NCBI GenBank assembly: GCA_009760855.2
Contig: WPIO01000009.1
Location: forward strand, 4,373,001 to 4,437,000
Direction of reading: 5' to 3'
Length of the DNA: 64,000 nucleotides
Source of the DNA: Cristatella mucedo
Lineage: Eukaryota > Bryozoa > Phylactolaemata > Cristatellidae
This document shows positions 46,581-58,454 of this stretch, in pieces. Numbering within the stretch: position 1 is the stretch's first letter; each line of letters opens with the position of its first letter. A program made the translations under genes and the position numbers. Below the pieces are notes generated by a model. The model did no database searches. It saw nothing but the letters and a program-made list of their open reading frames with translations, and was not told the DNA's origin.

Positions 46581-47045
46581 TTTACATACAACCAAACTGA
46601 GTGACATCTATTTTCAAAAATTCAACCAGAGAATATATTATAAATTTCAAGTTGATGTGGCCATGATTGGCAAAGCTGTAGAATTTTGGAATTAATAAAG
46701 AGCAAATTTACGACAACTGTGTTGAAGACAAGTGATGATTAAAGCTTGCAAACAATTCAAATAAGGGACCGATTCACTCAGTTTACTATCATACAAATTT
46801 GAAGCACATATCAAGGAGTGTGTGCCTTAAGTTTTCCGTTGATTCTGTCATTATTAACAAATCTGTGACATTTGCAAGACACCTTGGTAGCATTATGACA
46901 AAAAGTTGTGTACGACAAAAAGCCAACTCACCATCAAAATAGGTCTAATACTAAGGACCAGCATGCACGCGAGATGTTTGAAATGATGTGTAATCATAAA
47001 AAGTTGTGCATTCCAAATTTTAAGTTTATCGGATCACTTTAATTG
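46581..47045. other. No gene seen
   Basis: AT-rich intergenic sequence. Confidence 0.4.
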
Positions 47046-47057
47046 GAGATATGACCA

Positions 47058-47110
47058 AAGGCGTAGCAGGGGTGGGCAGGGGGACAGATGTCCCCGGGCG
47101 CCAAGATCAA
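47058..47110. mobile_element. hAT-like left terminus
   Basis: aaggcgtagcaggggtgggcaggggg...ccccgggcgcca has the G-rich GGCGTAGC form of one hAT end type. Probably the left end of the element whose transposase C-terminus lies at 48836-49230. The matching right end is not identified. Confidence 0.45.
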
Positions 47111-48055
47111 AGGGACACAAAAGTAAAATGGATTGCTCATATTTTTTGGAAAAATTTTCATTTGAGAATAAAAATCTTGATTTCAAGCTAGTCCTTGTTT
47201 CAAAGGACTTGACTATTGCAGGCAGAGCTTGTTAAGTATGTTTACCGACTTAGACCAAGCTATAGCTTGACGCTCTGGAGGCATACACGCGACGATACTG
47301 AAACACAGACCAAGGGCGAGCCCAGCCTGCTGCACCGCTTCGAGGGCGAGCCAGAGTGCAGTGGCTGAGCACCAACACACTACTAGATCCCACAAGCTAG
47401 GCTAACTTAACTGGCTGTGCTACGACAACGCAGCAGTCATGCCTGGCCACTTATCAGGTGTCAAAAGAGAATACTGTCCGGAAATTAGAAGGCAATTTTT
47501 GTAAACTGTGGTATTGTGACAGCCCTGTCGTCGGGCTGGGTATCACGACCGAGCAACAAGCCTGCTGGCTCCAACACCAAGCACTTTATTCTCCAAAACC
47601 ACGCCGGCCATGCCCAGTCTACACACACTCGAGACGGCTGCCGGCGTCGAGGGATCTCTCCTTCCCCTCCCGTTGTACTCCTTTGGCAGCCCTTACATTC
47701 CATGCATGCGTTGTTTTTCGCACTGTCGGGCCATTGTTCGTTCCGAACCCGCCCGACAGCTGACGGCAGTTTGTTGTAGATGGATGTCCCCACAGATGCC
47801 GCCAATGCATGGATTTGGGCAGGACTACCGAGTCATCATCTGCCCTTCACCGCCCGTGAGCTTGCGGCTTCTTAGGCAGTCTGAGCCCTCGTAGGGCCTC
47901 CGCCCAGTGCTCGCAGGCTGCAAAGTCATGTTCCCTCACAGATAACCACAGCTTTAACCTGGCAGGAGTACTCCTATAAGTAAAGTTTCGTTTTCATTAC
48001 CCTTTTTTGAACAATAGAGAACACCTACTTATTCTTTTCAAGAGAAACTCGGGGG
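47111..48055. other. Interior of hAT remnant, unidentified
   Basis: Contains a GC-rich stretch (about 47480-47900) unlike its surroundings, possibly another insertion. No motif found. Confidence 0.35.
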
Positions 48056-48059
48056 TAGT

Positions 48060-48560
48060 GTAAGGTAATGTTTCTCCGTCTGTAACTCCACAAAGCCATA
48101 AAGACTATGCAGGTGCTACGCAGGAGAGTTTTGTATAGTGCACTCACAGCCTAAGCGGCTTTTGGTATGCATTCGGTAGCCAACTGACTTCGTCTCACGA
48201 AACAAAGAGAAAGTGGGAAGCATAGCTGAGTCAGGAGAGCAGAAGAGGTAGTAAGTGGTACGGAAGTGGCAGCTCAGGACGGTTGGAAAGGATGTGTCGT
48301 AGTCGGGAGCAGGAGAGTTGTTGTCGTTGCGTAAGAATTGTGGAAGCAAGTTCCACAGTCTGGGACCTGCAGAGCTAAAGCTTATGTCGCCAATGGTCTT
48401 TAATCGGAGGAATGAAACAGCTAATTTATTGTCCATTTAGGACCTGAGGGTACGAGGAGGCTGAAACTGGTGCAGCAGTTCAGCTAGGTACGGAGGAGCT
48501 AAACCGTGGCGGGCCTTGTGGGTCAGCGTAAGAACTTTGCTCTGTATCCTTTGATGATAA
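48060..48560 (-). mobile_element. LINE-B nested in hAT remnant
   Basis: Tail (taatg) at 48065, 3' UTR, and a frame at 48116-48436 (DNKLAVSFLRLKTIG, SSAGPRLWNLLPQFLRND). Confidence 0.87.
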
Positions 48561-48835
48561 GAACTGACGAAAGTCTTAGTCATCACTGTCAAACGTTACT
48601 CTGCAACAAGGTAAAGTGCGAGAGTGGAGGCTTTGTAAGCTAGCAGTGATGGACTGAACAGCACTGTAGGTCTTTCAGAGCAACTATCTTAGGATACAAG
48701 TGGAACACTTAAAAAAAGAAGTGAAGCTGCGCTGCATCTGCTGCTGCAGCTGCTGCTGCTGCATCTGCAGCTGCTGCCGGGCATGCGCCAGCAGTTTTCC
48801 CAGCTCACAGATATGATGATGATTGATGGTCATCG

Positions 48836-49230
48836 ATGATTGATCTGATGATGATGATTGATGCCAAACTTGATTTCTTGTGGGAAGTTAAGAAGCTTTT
48901 GAAGACACTTGACCAGACCAAACTGCGCGAGCAATTTCTAGATCGTGGAGGCTTCTGCTGTTCAGACATTGATGGAACAGAGCTGTACAACGAAATATGT
49001 GACTGCAAAATGCTTGCCACACGTCAAGACTCGGCACTAAAGACATCACTGGAACTCATGTCTTTCATTGTCAGTTGATGAAGAATGGTTTCCTTGAGAA
49101 GATGCATTTCCTAATTTGAGAGTTGCCTTGCAAGCTCTTTTTACCATAGCTGTACCAGTTGCCAATTGTGAACGTTCTTTTAGCAAGCTGAAGATAATCC
49201 TGTCTTATATGAGATCATCATAAAGCTAGG
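48836..49230 (+). pseudogene. hAT transposase C-terminus (dimerisation domain)
   Basis: The frame 48836-49078 is followed after a stop by FPNLRVALQALFTIAVPVAN and CERSFSKLKIILSYMRSS (about 49111-49221). This is the hAT C-terminal dimerisation signature (P.l..a......p....ERsFS.LK....y.Rs.). Plus strand. The DDE core is missing or unreadable upstream, where a LINE-B and a CTG-rich stretch occur. Confidence 0.78.
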
Positions 49231-49270
49231 TCGACTCTCGTTTTGGCTTTGTAAAGAACAGAATAAGAAA

Positions 49271-50390
49271 CACTTGAAAATATTGACTTTTAAACTGTAA
49301 TAGACCAGCTTGCTAGGTCCAAGGCCAGAAAATTGGCTTAAGTTAAAAGCTGTGATGGCTATCTTGTACCTTTACTACGGTTAATACAACTTTCTCGACT
49401 CAAGATGCCTGCTAGCATATGTTTTTTGCATTTTGTCTGCGGTGGAGCTATTTTGCAGCAATTTTTGACAAGGAGAGGAGGCGCCATTTTTAGCTTTGTC
49501 CCCGGGTGCCGAAAGGTCTCACGACACTGCCTCTGCTCAGCGGTCAGGCAGGCAGTCCCTGGCAATCCCGGAAGTGGAGGTTTGGATCTTGACAGAATAC
49601 TGGCGAAAGCCAGCGAAGCGCTTCGTGGCAGAGAAGAGCTACACAGCGCTACAGAAAGCAAAAACAGCGCGTGCAGGAGAAATAGCGCTTGCTGACTCAA
49701 GAAAGCCGGCGAAAGTGCTGCGTGGCAGCAGATCGACTGCACATCGATAGACAGTGTAGAGCGAGCCGACGGCAACTGACCTCGTCGCTTTTATGAATCA
49801 GCGGCTACTACTCGTGCCCCCAATGAGTACAGACATGGCGGCACTAGAATACAAATATTCTGCTCATAGGAAGCCTTCCAGCAACCGATAGGCTTAATTA
49901 AGAAGTAAATTGGTCTCTTGACAAGTGCTGTGTCCATTATGTGATTAGTTTCTGAGATAGAGTGAGCTAGTGAGAGAGAGAGCTCTCTAGATGACTTTAG
50001 CCGTCGCATTTCTAGCTTAAGTTCTAAGTAATGTGATAAAATAGTATCCCTTCTCCAGGCGACCAACATCATTACTCTAAATAACCACACGCTGTAGCGA
50101 CGTCCTAGCTTGTTTATTATGAGTGACTCTAGGATCAGCTTCGAGGCTCTTGCAAGCTCTCTTAGGACTGAGCATGTTGCACACGATCAGCTGATTCAAA
50201 GATAATGTGCCCGCACAGGACATCGGAATGAGTCAACGCATACAATAGCGACATGGGGAGGGGCATGGATTTTTTTAATTCCCCGCTGTATTAGCACGAA
50301 ATCGTAATTATGTACGATGCACGCAATCGTATCCGCTCTGGTGTCACATCAGGACTCCAGGCCGCCTCGTGTGCTTTATGAAGACTAAAA
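49271..50390. other. No gene supported
   Basis: Both strands have frames of 80-140 codons around 49359-49775 with Ala/Ser/Lys-rich composition and no motif. Confidence 0.4.
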
Positions 50391-50394
50391 GGGT

Positions 50395-51130
50395 GCCATG
50401 TTGGAGAGCTTTCTGTCGCGAACTCTAGACAGCCTAGGCGGCTTTCGGTGAGCAGTCGGCAGCCAACAGGCCACTCAACTCACTCAACAAAGAGAAAGTG
50501 AAAAGCGTGTCACGAGTAAAAGTAAAGGTTAGCTAATCAAGCAGCCTCACTTGTGTAGCAGCAGAAGAGCCTTAGCGTCCATCGCCCGGCTAGCAGTGGG
50601 TAATAAATGATTGCTTGCTGCTGGACTCGACCCCACCACCTTGGTGGTGAAAAGCAAGCACCTTACACCTGGGCCCAGACCGAGGTGAGGCGAGGACAGT
50701 CGAGCAACTGAGCAGCATAGAAGTGGCCGCAAAGAGCGGCTGGAAATGACGTGCCAGAGATGGCAGCAGGAGAGACAACATCGGTGCCCATGACTAGTGA
50801 ATGAGAGGTCTACTTCAACGACCGTTGGAGCTAAAGCTGCCTGTACCGAAACGTTTTAAGTAAAAAATTCGAACAGCTAATATATCGTTCATTGAGAACC
50901 AGAGAGCAGGACGAGGCTGGCAGTGGTTGTAGCAGCTCTCAGCAGGGAGGTGTGGAGGATCCCTTCCTCAAGGCTGGTCTCGTGGGTCAGGGCGAGAATT
51001 CTGCTCGGTACGAAATGATCGACCAGTCATCGACCAGATCGACCAGACCTTTAGGTACCTCTAGCACTTCTGCTGGCCGTCATCGTCTGCACCATCGCCC
51101 TATCTAAAGCCAGAATAAACCTGACTCTCG
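50395..51130 (-). mobile_element. LINE-B fragment, diverged, with nested SINE
   Basis: gcctaggcggctttcggtga, acaaagagaaagtg and cagcatagaagtggccgc fall in LINE-B order on both sides of a family-1 SINE at 50518-50690. Confidence 0.75.
50518..50690 (-). mobile_element. tRNA-derived SINE, family 1, nested in LINE-B
   Basis: agctaatcaagcagcctc, agcagaagagcc, the body, a B-box-like ggggtcgagtcc and a tRNA-like head ending near gtctgggcccagg. Confidence 0.75.
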
Positions 51131-51176
51131 GGTAAAAGTGAAAAATCCTCTCAGCCTCACAGGTCGAGCCGTGGGA

Positions 51177-51905
51177 TGTAATGTGATGTATCTCCATCTG
51201 TAACTTCACAATGTCACAAAGACTTGTTTGATTTTACTCGAATTTTCTTTAGCGAAATCAAAGCCTAAGCAGATCTCGGTAATAATAATAATAATAATAA
51301 TAATACACTTGATAAATCGCCCTCGGAGAACTCAATCTCTTTCTTGGCGCTTCACATTTGCTGCAAAGGGAAACGTGATTGAATAATGAGGGATATCATG
51401 CTTAGTGGTGACATGCACAGGGTCAGCATGCAAGTGTGGTTAGTGGCAGCATGCACAGTGTCAGCACGCATAAGCACATAAAGGACGAATCACAGGGACC
51501 CACTAAATGCTGTCCTAAATAGCTGTTTTTAAGTTCGTTTTAAATGTTGTCAAGTCAGGGGATGTTCTGACGCAAGTCAGGAGTTAGTTCCAGACTTTGG
51601 GAGCAAATGAACTAAATGCACGGTCTCCAAAGGATTTGAGGTTTGTTCGAGGTATTTGTAGGCAGTTGGATTCCGAAAAGCAGGGGGGTACGATGCTTGG
51701 CCGGATGGGGGAGTTTATCTGAGAGATATGCTGGAGCCAAAGAATGAAGTGACCTAAAAGTGAGCGACAAAACCTTGAAGTCAATCCGTTGCTTCAAGGT
51801 TTTGTCGCTCACTTTTACGCATTCGGTAGCCAACAGACTTTAATCTTATGCCGTAAACAGAAAGTGAGAAGCACAGCTGAGTCAGAAGGACAGTTAATTT
51901 GATTC
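51177..51905 (-). mobile_element. LINE-B fragment split by LINE-A
   Basis: The 3' part at 51177-51279 (tgtaatgtgatgtatctcc...gcctaagc) continues at 51817-51905 (acgcattcggtagccaacagac). The LINE-A at 51280-51816 lies between. Confidence 0.82.
51280..51816 (-). mobile_element. LINE-A insertion with a perfect fold-back at its 5' end
   Basis: Reversed (ATT)n tail, 3' UTR and C-terminal sequence. At the 5' truncation point, 51756-51780 is followed after an 11-nt loop by its exact 25-bp reverse complement at 51792-51816. Confidence 0.88.
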
Positions 51906-52743
51906 GGTAATGCGACTATACCACCTTACAGAAAAAAATCTCGATCAATTACATTGCACGTCGAGCACAATGGAACTTGAGAAACTGCCAGCAAAACTCC
52001 AATTCGAGCCCAGCCAAATTGTCAGCCGATTACTTCACACGGCTCTCGTCCAATGGGAAAACAGAAAACGAGTCTTCGACGAGTCATCAACGTGTTTATT
52101 TGAGAGCATTTTATAAGCAAGGCAACTTGATTCCATTACCACCGCGTGCAGTGCCATGACTGGAACAAATTGGCCTCCCAAACTGCCTTCGCTCGATAGT
52201 GGCAAGCAGTGGAACAGACGTTTCCTTCCTTCAACCGTTATACCGGAAGTGCTGCCAGACGGCGAGTGGCTGTGGCAAATTGCTCTTCGACACAACACAA
52301 ATTGCCGTGTGACACCGAACATACGAACGATTCACTTACCTATGCCATCTCGTGTGTGAAGATTGAGCTACCATTGACGGTCAAGTCGTATGGCGCAGAA
52401 AGCGCATACAATACAAATCTGTGCAAACAAGTGAGCTACTAGCTACGACAGACAGAGACCAGCTTACAGCAAGTGTGAGGACACGTGTGACTAGCTTCGT
52501 GCCGCCAATGAACGGGCATCATTGCTGCCACGGAGGGCTCGCAGTCGCTGACTCACTCCTCGCTGTCGGCATCCCGATGCTACCGGCGCCACGTGCCGAA
52601 GGGCAGACACAGCAGGCACGCTCGCCGAGAGGCACCGAGGGAAACCTGTGCCCTCGTCGTCCTGACGAGATCGCTGGTCGGGCAAACGACGCGACACGGC
52701 TGGCAGAGCATGGCCGGCGCTGGTTCGCCGCGCCGTCTCCCGC
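51906..52743. other. No gene supported; transition to GC-rich region
   Basis: Several overlapping frames on both strands, none with a motif. From about 52480 GC content rises and probably includes the 3' UTR of the minus-strand gene. Confidence 0.4.
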
Positions 52744-52920
52744 CTAGCTATGGCCACAACGGGTGAGTCCGACGGTGGCGGCAGCACATTCGAGCTCGGC
52801 AGCATGCTTTCGGACCACGTCCAGTTCGGCCTCCAGTTCCACGATCCTCTTCTCTTTGGCTGACACCTGGTGTCGCAGCGACTTGATCTCTTCGACCTGC
52901 TTGAAATACGTCTTGTGGAG
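52744..52920 (-). CDS. Terminal exon, coiled-coil C-terminus of an unrecognised gene
   Basis: On the minus strand an acceptor (gactgccgttgcag) precedes CTC at 52920. The frame reads LHKTYFKQVEEIKSLRHQVS and then AKEKRIVELEAELDVVRK, a clear heptad coiled coil of about 40 residues, and ends GLTRCGHS-stop at 52744. Such a zipper implies dimerisation or partner binding. The family is not recognised. Confidence 0.6.
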   Translation of the reverse strand, partial: LHKTYFKQVEEIKSLRHQVSAKEKRIVELEAELDVVRKHAAELECAAATVGLTRCGHS

Positions 52921-53544
52921 CTGCAACGGCAGTCATTCAGCGAGGCATGCAATCACCAACGAGCTGGAACGGAAATGCGAAATCCGAGAGGGGGGTCGAT
53001 CCTCAAAGTAAATATACGACCCAAAGTCGTGGCAGACGGCCACTTGCACTTCGGCGGTTGACAAAGGACTACTATTCTAGCGCTATTAGCTACCACGACG
53101 GACGCGAAGGGTGGGACTCTTCGATAAGGTTTCGCTTATCGATCGCGCTAGCAGCTCAATGCCCCTCCGAGCATGCCCGACCACGATCTCAGCAAGCCAC
53201 GCATGACTCAAGGCAGTCTCAGGGGGCCTGACAGAAGGACGAGAGGACAAAGGAGAGCCGGCATGGATCAGCTTCGGCATGCATATAAATAAATATGTGT
53301 GCATGCGCGTGCTGGCGTGCGTGTAAGGGTATGTAGCACGTGGGAGCTTCAAGGGCAGCAGTTTTCCATAGCAGCAGCAGAATGGTCTCGGTCCATGATA
53401 TGAAGATTCACTTGCATGGGGGAGAGTTCACACGGGACACTATCAGACACAGACACGGTGACTGGCACTGCGACCGGTGGCGGACCGAAGGGGGGGGGGC
53501 AGCTGCTCGAAGAACGAAGGTATAAGCGGTACAGAGGACTGGGA

Positions 53545-53738
53545 GGCAGTTTTTTCGACTCCAATGCTGACAGTGGGCATGGCACTGGCCACGCCGCAGA
53601 CAGCGCCGGCCGCAATGCGGCACCGTCGTTTACCTCGTCGTTAGACAAACTGCTTCCATTGACTTCGTGTGGGGGCGGCGGCGACGTCAGCTTGTTCTGC
53701 GCTGCAGCCGACGGCGTCCTGCAGTTCTTCTCTGTCAG
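53545..53738 (-). CDS. Candidate internal exon, Pro/Ser-rich
   Basis: The minus-strand acceptor gctcagacctgacag is followed by a frame reading KNCRTPSAAAQNKLTSPPPP, HEVNGSSLSNDEVNDG and LESKKLPPSPLYR. The composition suits a disordered exon. The donor is uncertain, and the opposite strand has an overlapping 117-codon frame (53416-53769), so the strand is not certain. Confidence 0.35.
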
Positions 53739-54253
53739 GTCTGAGCCGCCAGAAGGACCTACGACCTAAGGTCAAGGTCAAGCCGTCAAATCAAAAGTTA
53801 TATCAAGCCGCGCCCACGCAGTGACGCAAGCGTCCGACGGCAGGCGAGCGCTGATTGGTCGAGCCCGGTGCCACCGCGAACGATCATTGCAAAGACACGT
53901 TAGACGAGCTTGGCGCGATCGCGTGGCGTGACCTCTAACGCAGGCTTCCGCAGTCGGCTGCTTGAGAGCACCGTACTGAGAGCCACACGAGAATGTCTCT
54001 GCAGCAGCAGGAAGCAGCACACTGCGGGAGTAACAGCGGCAACCTGCCCAGGTCTGCGAGCAGACTTGGTCGTTCGGTTGCGCACTGATAGCACTGAGTA
54101 GGGGGGCAGCTCCCATGCTGTGAGATCGCCTGCCGGCTGGTTGAGGTCAAGGTCTGCTAGATGTCAAGGTCATGCAGGCGCAGGTGGTTGCACTCACAAG
54201 CACCCGCCTAGGTTCTTCCAGCAGTCTAGTTGCCGGGCGACGTGCCGTGCCAG

Positions 54254-54257
<4 letters not shown>

Positions 54258-54286
<29 letters not shown>
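54258..54286 (+). repeat. (CAG)n run
   Basis: About nine AGC/CAG triplets; intergenic or intronic relative to the supported exons. Confidence 0.9.
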
Positions 54287-54689
54287 CACTGCCCGCGCTG
54301 AGGAAACCGAAGAGGCAAGGCTGCATACGATAGGCATTCCTATAGGGGCTCATCAATTGTCGGCAAGTATGTGCTACGCTATTTTTCTTTAAAGCACTAC
54401 GCCTGCTGGCACGTGATAGTGAGGGCGCTAAGGGGAGGGAGACTACAGGGGGCGGAGACGGCGGGTTCGAGTGGAGCCTAACATTCTTCGATAACGAGCC
54501 AAGATGCAATGCTCCGACTGCCGACAGGCATGTCTGGGATGCTTTGCGAGCTAGGTCGGCACGCAGGACGTCAGCGGGGGTCAGTGGGCGAGGACTTGGC
54601 TTCCGGCGCTCCTTACTGCCGTGCCGTGCTGCCACTGCAGAGCAGCGGACGGCTGGCTGCTGCCGACGTCGGCGCCAGCTCTCACCACA

Positions 54690-55748
54690 CACTGTACGGC
54701 TGGCACTGCTGCAAAACTGGGAACGCCGCCGCCGTCACACACTGCCTCCGGTGAGGTTCGGCATTGGGCGGAATCGACGTCGACCGGCAGCGCAGGGCAG
54801 CCACAGACGATCTCTGCGGCTCCCACGCTCTCGTGCGCACTTCGATCGCCTTCGTCGTCGGCTGCACGCGAGCGCTGGCCGCAAGCCACGCTTTCGCTGC
54901 TGCTAGCGCTGCCCGAGTCGTCGGCTGTGCCGTCAGCTTCAAAAGCTGCCGCAGCAATGACGGTGATGCAGACGGTGGAGGCAGCACCGTCGCAGGCCGC
55001 CGAGTGCACATCGAAGGTCAGACGCCGAGTGGGCATCTGCAGCTCCTGAGAATCGCCAGGCAGGCTCTGATCGTTGAGTAGCCAGTCCGGTCCAAGCGCC
55101 TCTCCCCCTCTGCCACCGCCGCTGCTGCTGCCGCTTCTGCCGTCGGCCGAACGTGGAGCCACGAGCAAGTGTCTGATGGCATCCAGTTTGTCATAGGCCA
55201 AGCTTAGTTTGCTGCCGCTTGTTGCGCTGTCGCAGCCACCACTGCCGCTGCCATGGCTACCGATGGCAAGAGCGACGACCTTATCGTCGACCGAAGGCAC
55301 GACCTTCTTGCTAGCTGCTGCACCGTCAGACGGGCTGTCACCCATAGGCTCCACGGCAGCCGATGCCGCTGTGATACCGGCACTGGCAACGCCATCGCTA
55401 CACATTTCCGCATTTCCACCGAAAGCGGCCACGTGCTGCTCTTGGGCGGATTGAGACAGGCGAGGCGTGGCTGCCACTGCACCGCTTGCTGCACCGTCTG
55501 CTACTGCTGCTGCCGGTTTGCCTGCTGCACCGACTGCCTCTGGTGTCGACTGCGGTGACCAGCAGTCGCACGCGTCCTTATCAATCCGATCGAGCGGCCT
55601 CGATGACGTCGGGTCCGCGTGTCCTTTGCGTGCGGCACGTGGGATCACGCCTTCCAAAGATGTGGCAAAGGCTGCTTCGCTACGATGCGGCCTTGTCACT
55701 GCTTGGATGGCATCGACAGACGCAGCCTGCATGAGCGCACCTCCACTG
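54690..55748 (-). CDS. Candidate large exon of minus-strand gene, Ser/Ala/Gly-rich
   Basis: A minus-strand frame of about 350 codons, from a possible acceptor (gagctatgtcag) to a donor-like GTGAGA at 54689. The content is low-complexity and acidic, with a more ordered island SLAYDKLDAIRHLLVAPRS and a GPDWLLNDQSLPGDSQEL segment. No catalytic domain is seen. It is the longest frame in this region, and short ordered islands in a disordered chain suggest a regulatory or scaffold protein. It would precede the 52744-52920 exon in transcript order. GC-rich triplet repeats keep several frames open here, which lowers confidence. Confidence 0.45.
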
Positions 55749-56126
55749 ACATAGCTCGGCTCCTACCAAGTGCGGATGGCCGTGGAAACAGGCACGCTGC
55801 TACACCTCTTTCAGGTGCAGATCACTGCACAAGCAGTTGAGCACGGCCCATAAATGTGGACAGACACGCATATGCGCACAAACTGACGCACGTGCGAGCA
55901 AGCATACACGCCTGTCCATACAAGACCGTGTTCTGCATTTGCCTTTTTTCGAATGACAAGCACCGTAAGTTCTTAATTCACACGGAACTTTTCTTGCTGT
56001 GCCAATTATCACGACTTCGATTGTCATGATATTCACGATTGGCGCGACTGAGACTAGCCAGCAGCGGCTGAATTCACAGCGGCGATTGGGCAGCTGTGCA
56101 GGTCAAACCACCACACTTCAGGGGCA

Positions 56127-56345
56127 GTCCACAGTGGGTACATGCGATTCGTCCTTTGTGTGCTTATGCGTGTTGATAGTGTGCATGTTGCCACTAACCA
56201 TGTTATCCTTGTTGACATTGTGTATGCCATTACTAACCATATGACCATGCTTCCTTTACAGTATACGTAAAGTCCTTACAAAGAGATTAAGCTCTCGGAG
56301 GACACTATACACATGTATTATTATTATTATTACTAGTATTATCAT
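56127..56345 (+). mobile_element. LINE-A 3' fragment
   Basis: gcgattcgtcctttgtgtgc, the 3' UTR, the module (taaagtccttacaaagag) and an ATT tail. It lies in a presumed intron of the minus-strand gene. Confidence 0.82.
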
Positions 56346-56931
56346 TAATATTACTGTCAGTCGGAATGTGTAAGCCGGTATGGTGCTGTCTCCTGCGGTT
56401 TCACGTATCACAAGTTCAATCCATGAGTGATAGGGCCGATTGCTCTCTTTCTATTTATCTACTTGGCGATTGTCGGTTGGTGTGCAGCAAATGCGGCTGA
56501 CGGTGCACTTGCTTGTACAGTTATGTGACGTCTGGGCAGTCAACTCATGCATCTGATGAAGCCGTATCAGTAGGCCGCCAAATGCGCACTCCCACACTCA
56601 CGCCCTGTCGGCAGGTCGGGCTGCCTGCTCGCCTAGTTAACTAGTGACCACACCAAGCCAATAAGACTGCAGGGAACTGCTGACAATATGCTCGCTCGGA
56701 TCAGCCTGCCCGCTTGCATCATCGCAGGGATTGCTGGCTGCGCCGCCACGCCCCCTCCCGAGCAGTCAGCCGAGCAGTAAGATGATGGCACTGCACTCAG
56801 GCGGGGCCACGGGATTCGAGTCGTTCAGCACACTCAGCAGCAGCAGCAGGGTAGACAACCATCGCTGCACAGCAGTCTGCAGCTGCTGCGGATGCACTGG
56901 CAAACACGTGTTGCTGAGTAAGCCACTCCCT

Positions 56932-57705
56932 TCACTGGTGGCGGGCAGATCTCGCCAGCCTAGCGGTTGCTAGGCGAGCAGGAGACCGGCAATCGCTCTG
57001 CTTCTTATCCCGCCTCGGCTGCTCACCTCTCAAAGCAATCCGCACAGGACGAAGCTGTGACAGCGACTCCCGCTCGGCAGCAGCCGAGACAGATCGAGCT
57101 CGCTGCTTGCTCTTGCCCGAGCTCAGCCTGAGAGGGCGAAGGTCGGGAGATCGAGCCGGGCTCTCACGCAAAGCTGCTGCTGCTGCTGCTTCGGCAGCAG
57201 CATATTTCCGACTACCAGCAACGACGAGGCTGGAGCCGGACGGCATGCTCGACTGCCGCGCGAAGCTGGCGTGCGCCCGAAGACCCTCTCGCTGCGAGGC
57301 CGCATCAGGCATCGGCGGGCAGCAGGGAAGACGCTCCGGAACATGGCCGAGCAGCGTTGCCATGGCACTGGGACGAAGCAGCATCATCGATAGATGGACA
57401 ACCGCCGGTCCCGGGGGGGGGGGGGGAGGAGGAGCAGGCAGGAAGGAGCGTCCAATGATGAGCAGCAGCAGCAGCACAGACCAGCAGATCCGGACGTGTG
57501 GACAGAAGAAGAGGGAGGAAGAATTCATGAGAAGTAGGGTTCGAAGCGAATCGTCCGCTGCACTGCAGCGCACAGCACTGATGGTGGCGCGTGCGCCAGC
57601 ACCCAGCAGGCGAGCGGCACTCGCGTCAAACTCCACCCTCCTCAGAGCAGCAGCAGCACTGTTGCGACTTCCCACGATAGGGCTCGGAGAGTTGGGCTCC
57701 GGCAC
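56932..57705 (-). CDS. Doubtful 257-codon frame, Ala/Ser/Arg-rich
   Basis: A minus-strand frame with SSGKSKQRARSVSAAAERES and SLVVAGSRKYAAAEAAAAAA. The plus strand has an equally long frame (57107-57898), and CTG/CAG triplets and a G14 run keep both open, so this may be no gene at all. Confidence 0.2.
   Translation of the reverse strand: MPEPNSPSPIVGSRNSAAAALRRVEFDASAARLLGAGARATISAVRCSAADDSLRTLLLMNSSSLFFCPHVRICWSVLLLLLIIGRSFLPAPPPPPPPGPAVVHLSMMLLRPSAMATLLGHVPERLPCCPPMPDAASQREGLRAHASFARQSSMPSGSSLVVAGSRKYAAAEAAAAAALRESPARSPDLRPLRLSSGKSKQRARSVSAAAERESLSQLRPVRIALRGEQPRRDKKQSDCRSPARLATARLARSARHQ
57413..57426 (+). repeat. G14 homopolymer
   Basis: Uninterrupted run of G, a likely assembly or sequencing weak spot. 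Confidence 0.95.
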
Positions 57706-58015
57706 TTACGACCCCAGGGGCTGGAATCTGACGGACGAAAAAAACCGACGACGATGCCACGCGCGCGTACGAACGGTGAGCGAGGACGGTGCACATCTGG
57801 CTGCCTGCGGCTGGCCCTTTCAATGCACTCTAGCTTGGAGCCATCAAGGCTCCGTCACACGTGAGACCTTGGCAACTACTGTGCGCCGAGGTCTCTGACC
57901 ATCCCACAGTGGGCAGCAGCAGCAGCAAGCGGGAGCCGGCCAGTCGGGCAGAACAAGAGGCGCAGCAGAATTGAGGTCATCCATCAGGCTGCGAGGTCGG
58001 GACTCATCAGAGTGC

Positions 58016-58441
58016 TCACGGCCGAAAGGCAACAGCAGCAGCAGCAGCGACCAGGCGAATCAGCATTGCTAATTTGCCCGGGCAGGCGCCGACTCGTGCG
58101 GCAAGTACCTGTGGCTGAACGAGGCGTCCGCTGTGCAACCGACGCGGCAAGGCTGCTGACTGCGAATCCTCTGGTGGCTGCACTGGCAGGGCAGGCTGCT
58201 GCCACGCCGAGTTGTCCCGCCACGTCTTGGGCCGAGCGCGCAGCTGCTGCAGCTGCTGCTGTTGCAATGACTCTGCCGAAGCTGCTGCCACTGGACTGAC
58301 GTCGGCAGCATCCTCAATCGGACTGGACGCAGGGTGGAGCTGCTGCTCTGTAGATGCACTGGCCGACACGAGCTGCTGATTGCTGCAAACGACGAGAGCA
58401 ATTGCAGATCTGGCCGCCTCCATGGTGCTGCAGCAGGCCAT
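58016..58441 (-). CDS. Candidate exon, Gln/Ala-rich
   Basis: A minus-strand frame containing STEQQLHPASSPIEDAADVS, a short polyQ and RARPKTWRDNSAWQQPALPV. It is compatible with an exon of the same minus-strand gene. Splice sites are not clear. Confidence 0.3.
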   Translation of the reverse strand: MACCSTMEAARSAIALVVCSNQQLVSASASTEQQLHPASSPIEDAADVSPVAAASAESLQQQQLQQLRARPKTWRDNSAWQQPALPVQPPEDSQSAALPRRLHSGRLVQPQVLAARVGACPGKLAMLIRLVAAAAAVAFRP

Positions 58442-58454
58442 CTTTTATTTTTAC

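Noticed and set aside
47485-47805. 106-codon minus-strand ORF
   Set aside because: Several frames on both strands are open in this GC-rich stretch; no motif.
54147-54692. 181-codon minus-strand ORF
   Set aside because: Contains a run of Leu from the CAG repeat and overlaps a better exon candidate in another frame.
57107-57898. 263-codon plus-strand ORF
   Set aside because: Kept open by CTG/CAG and G-run low complexity; antisense to an equally doubtful frame.
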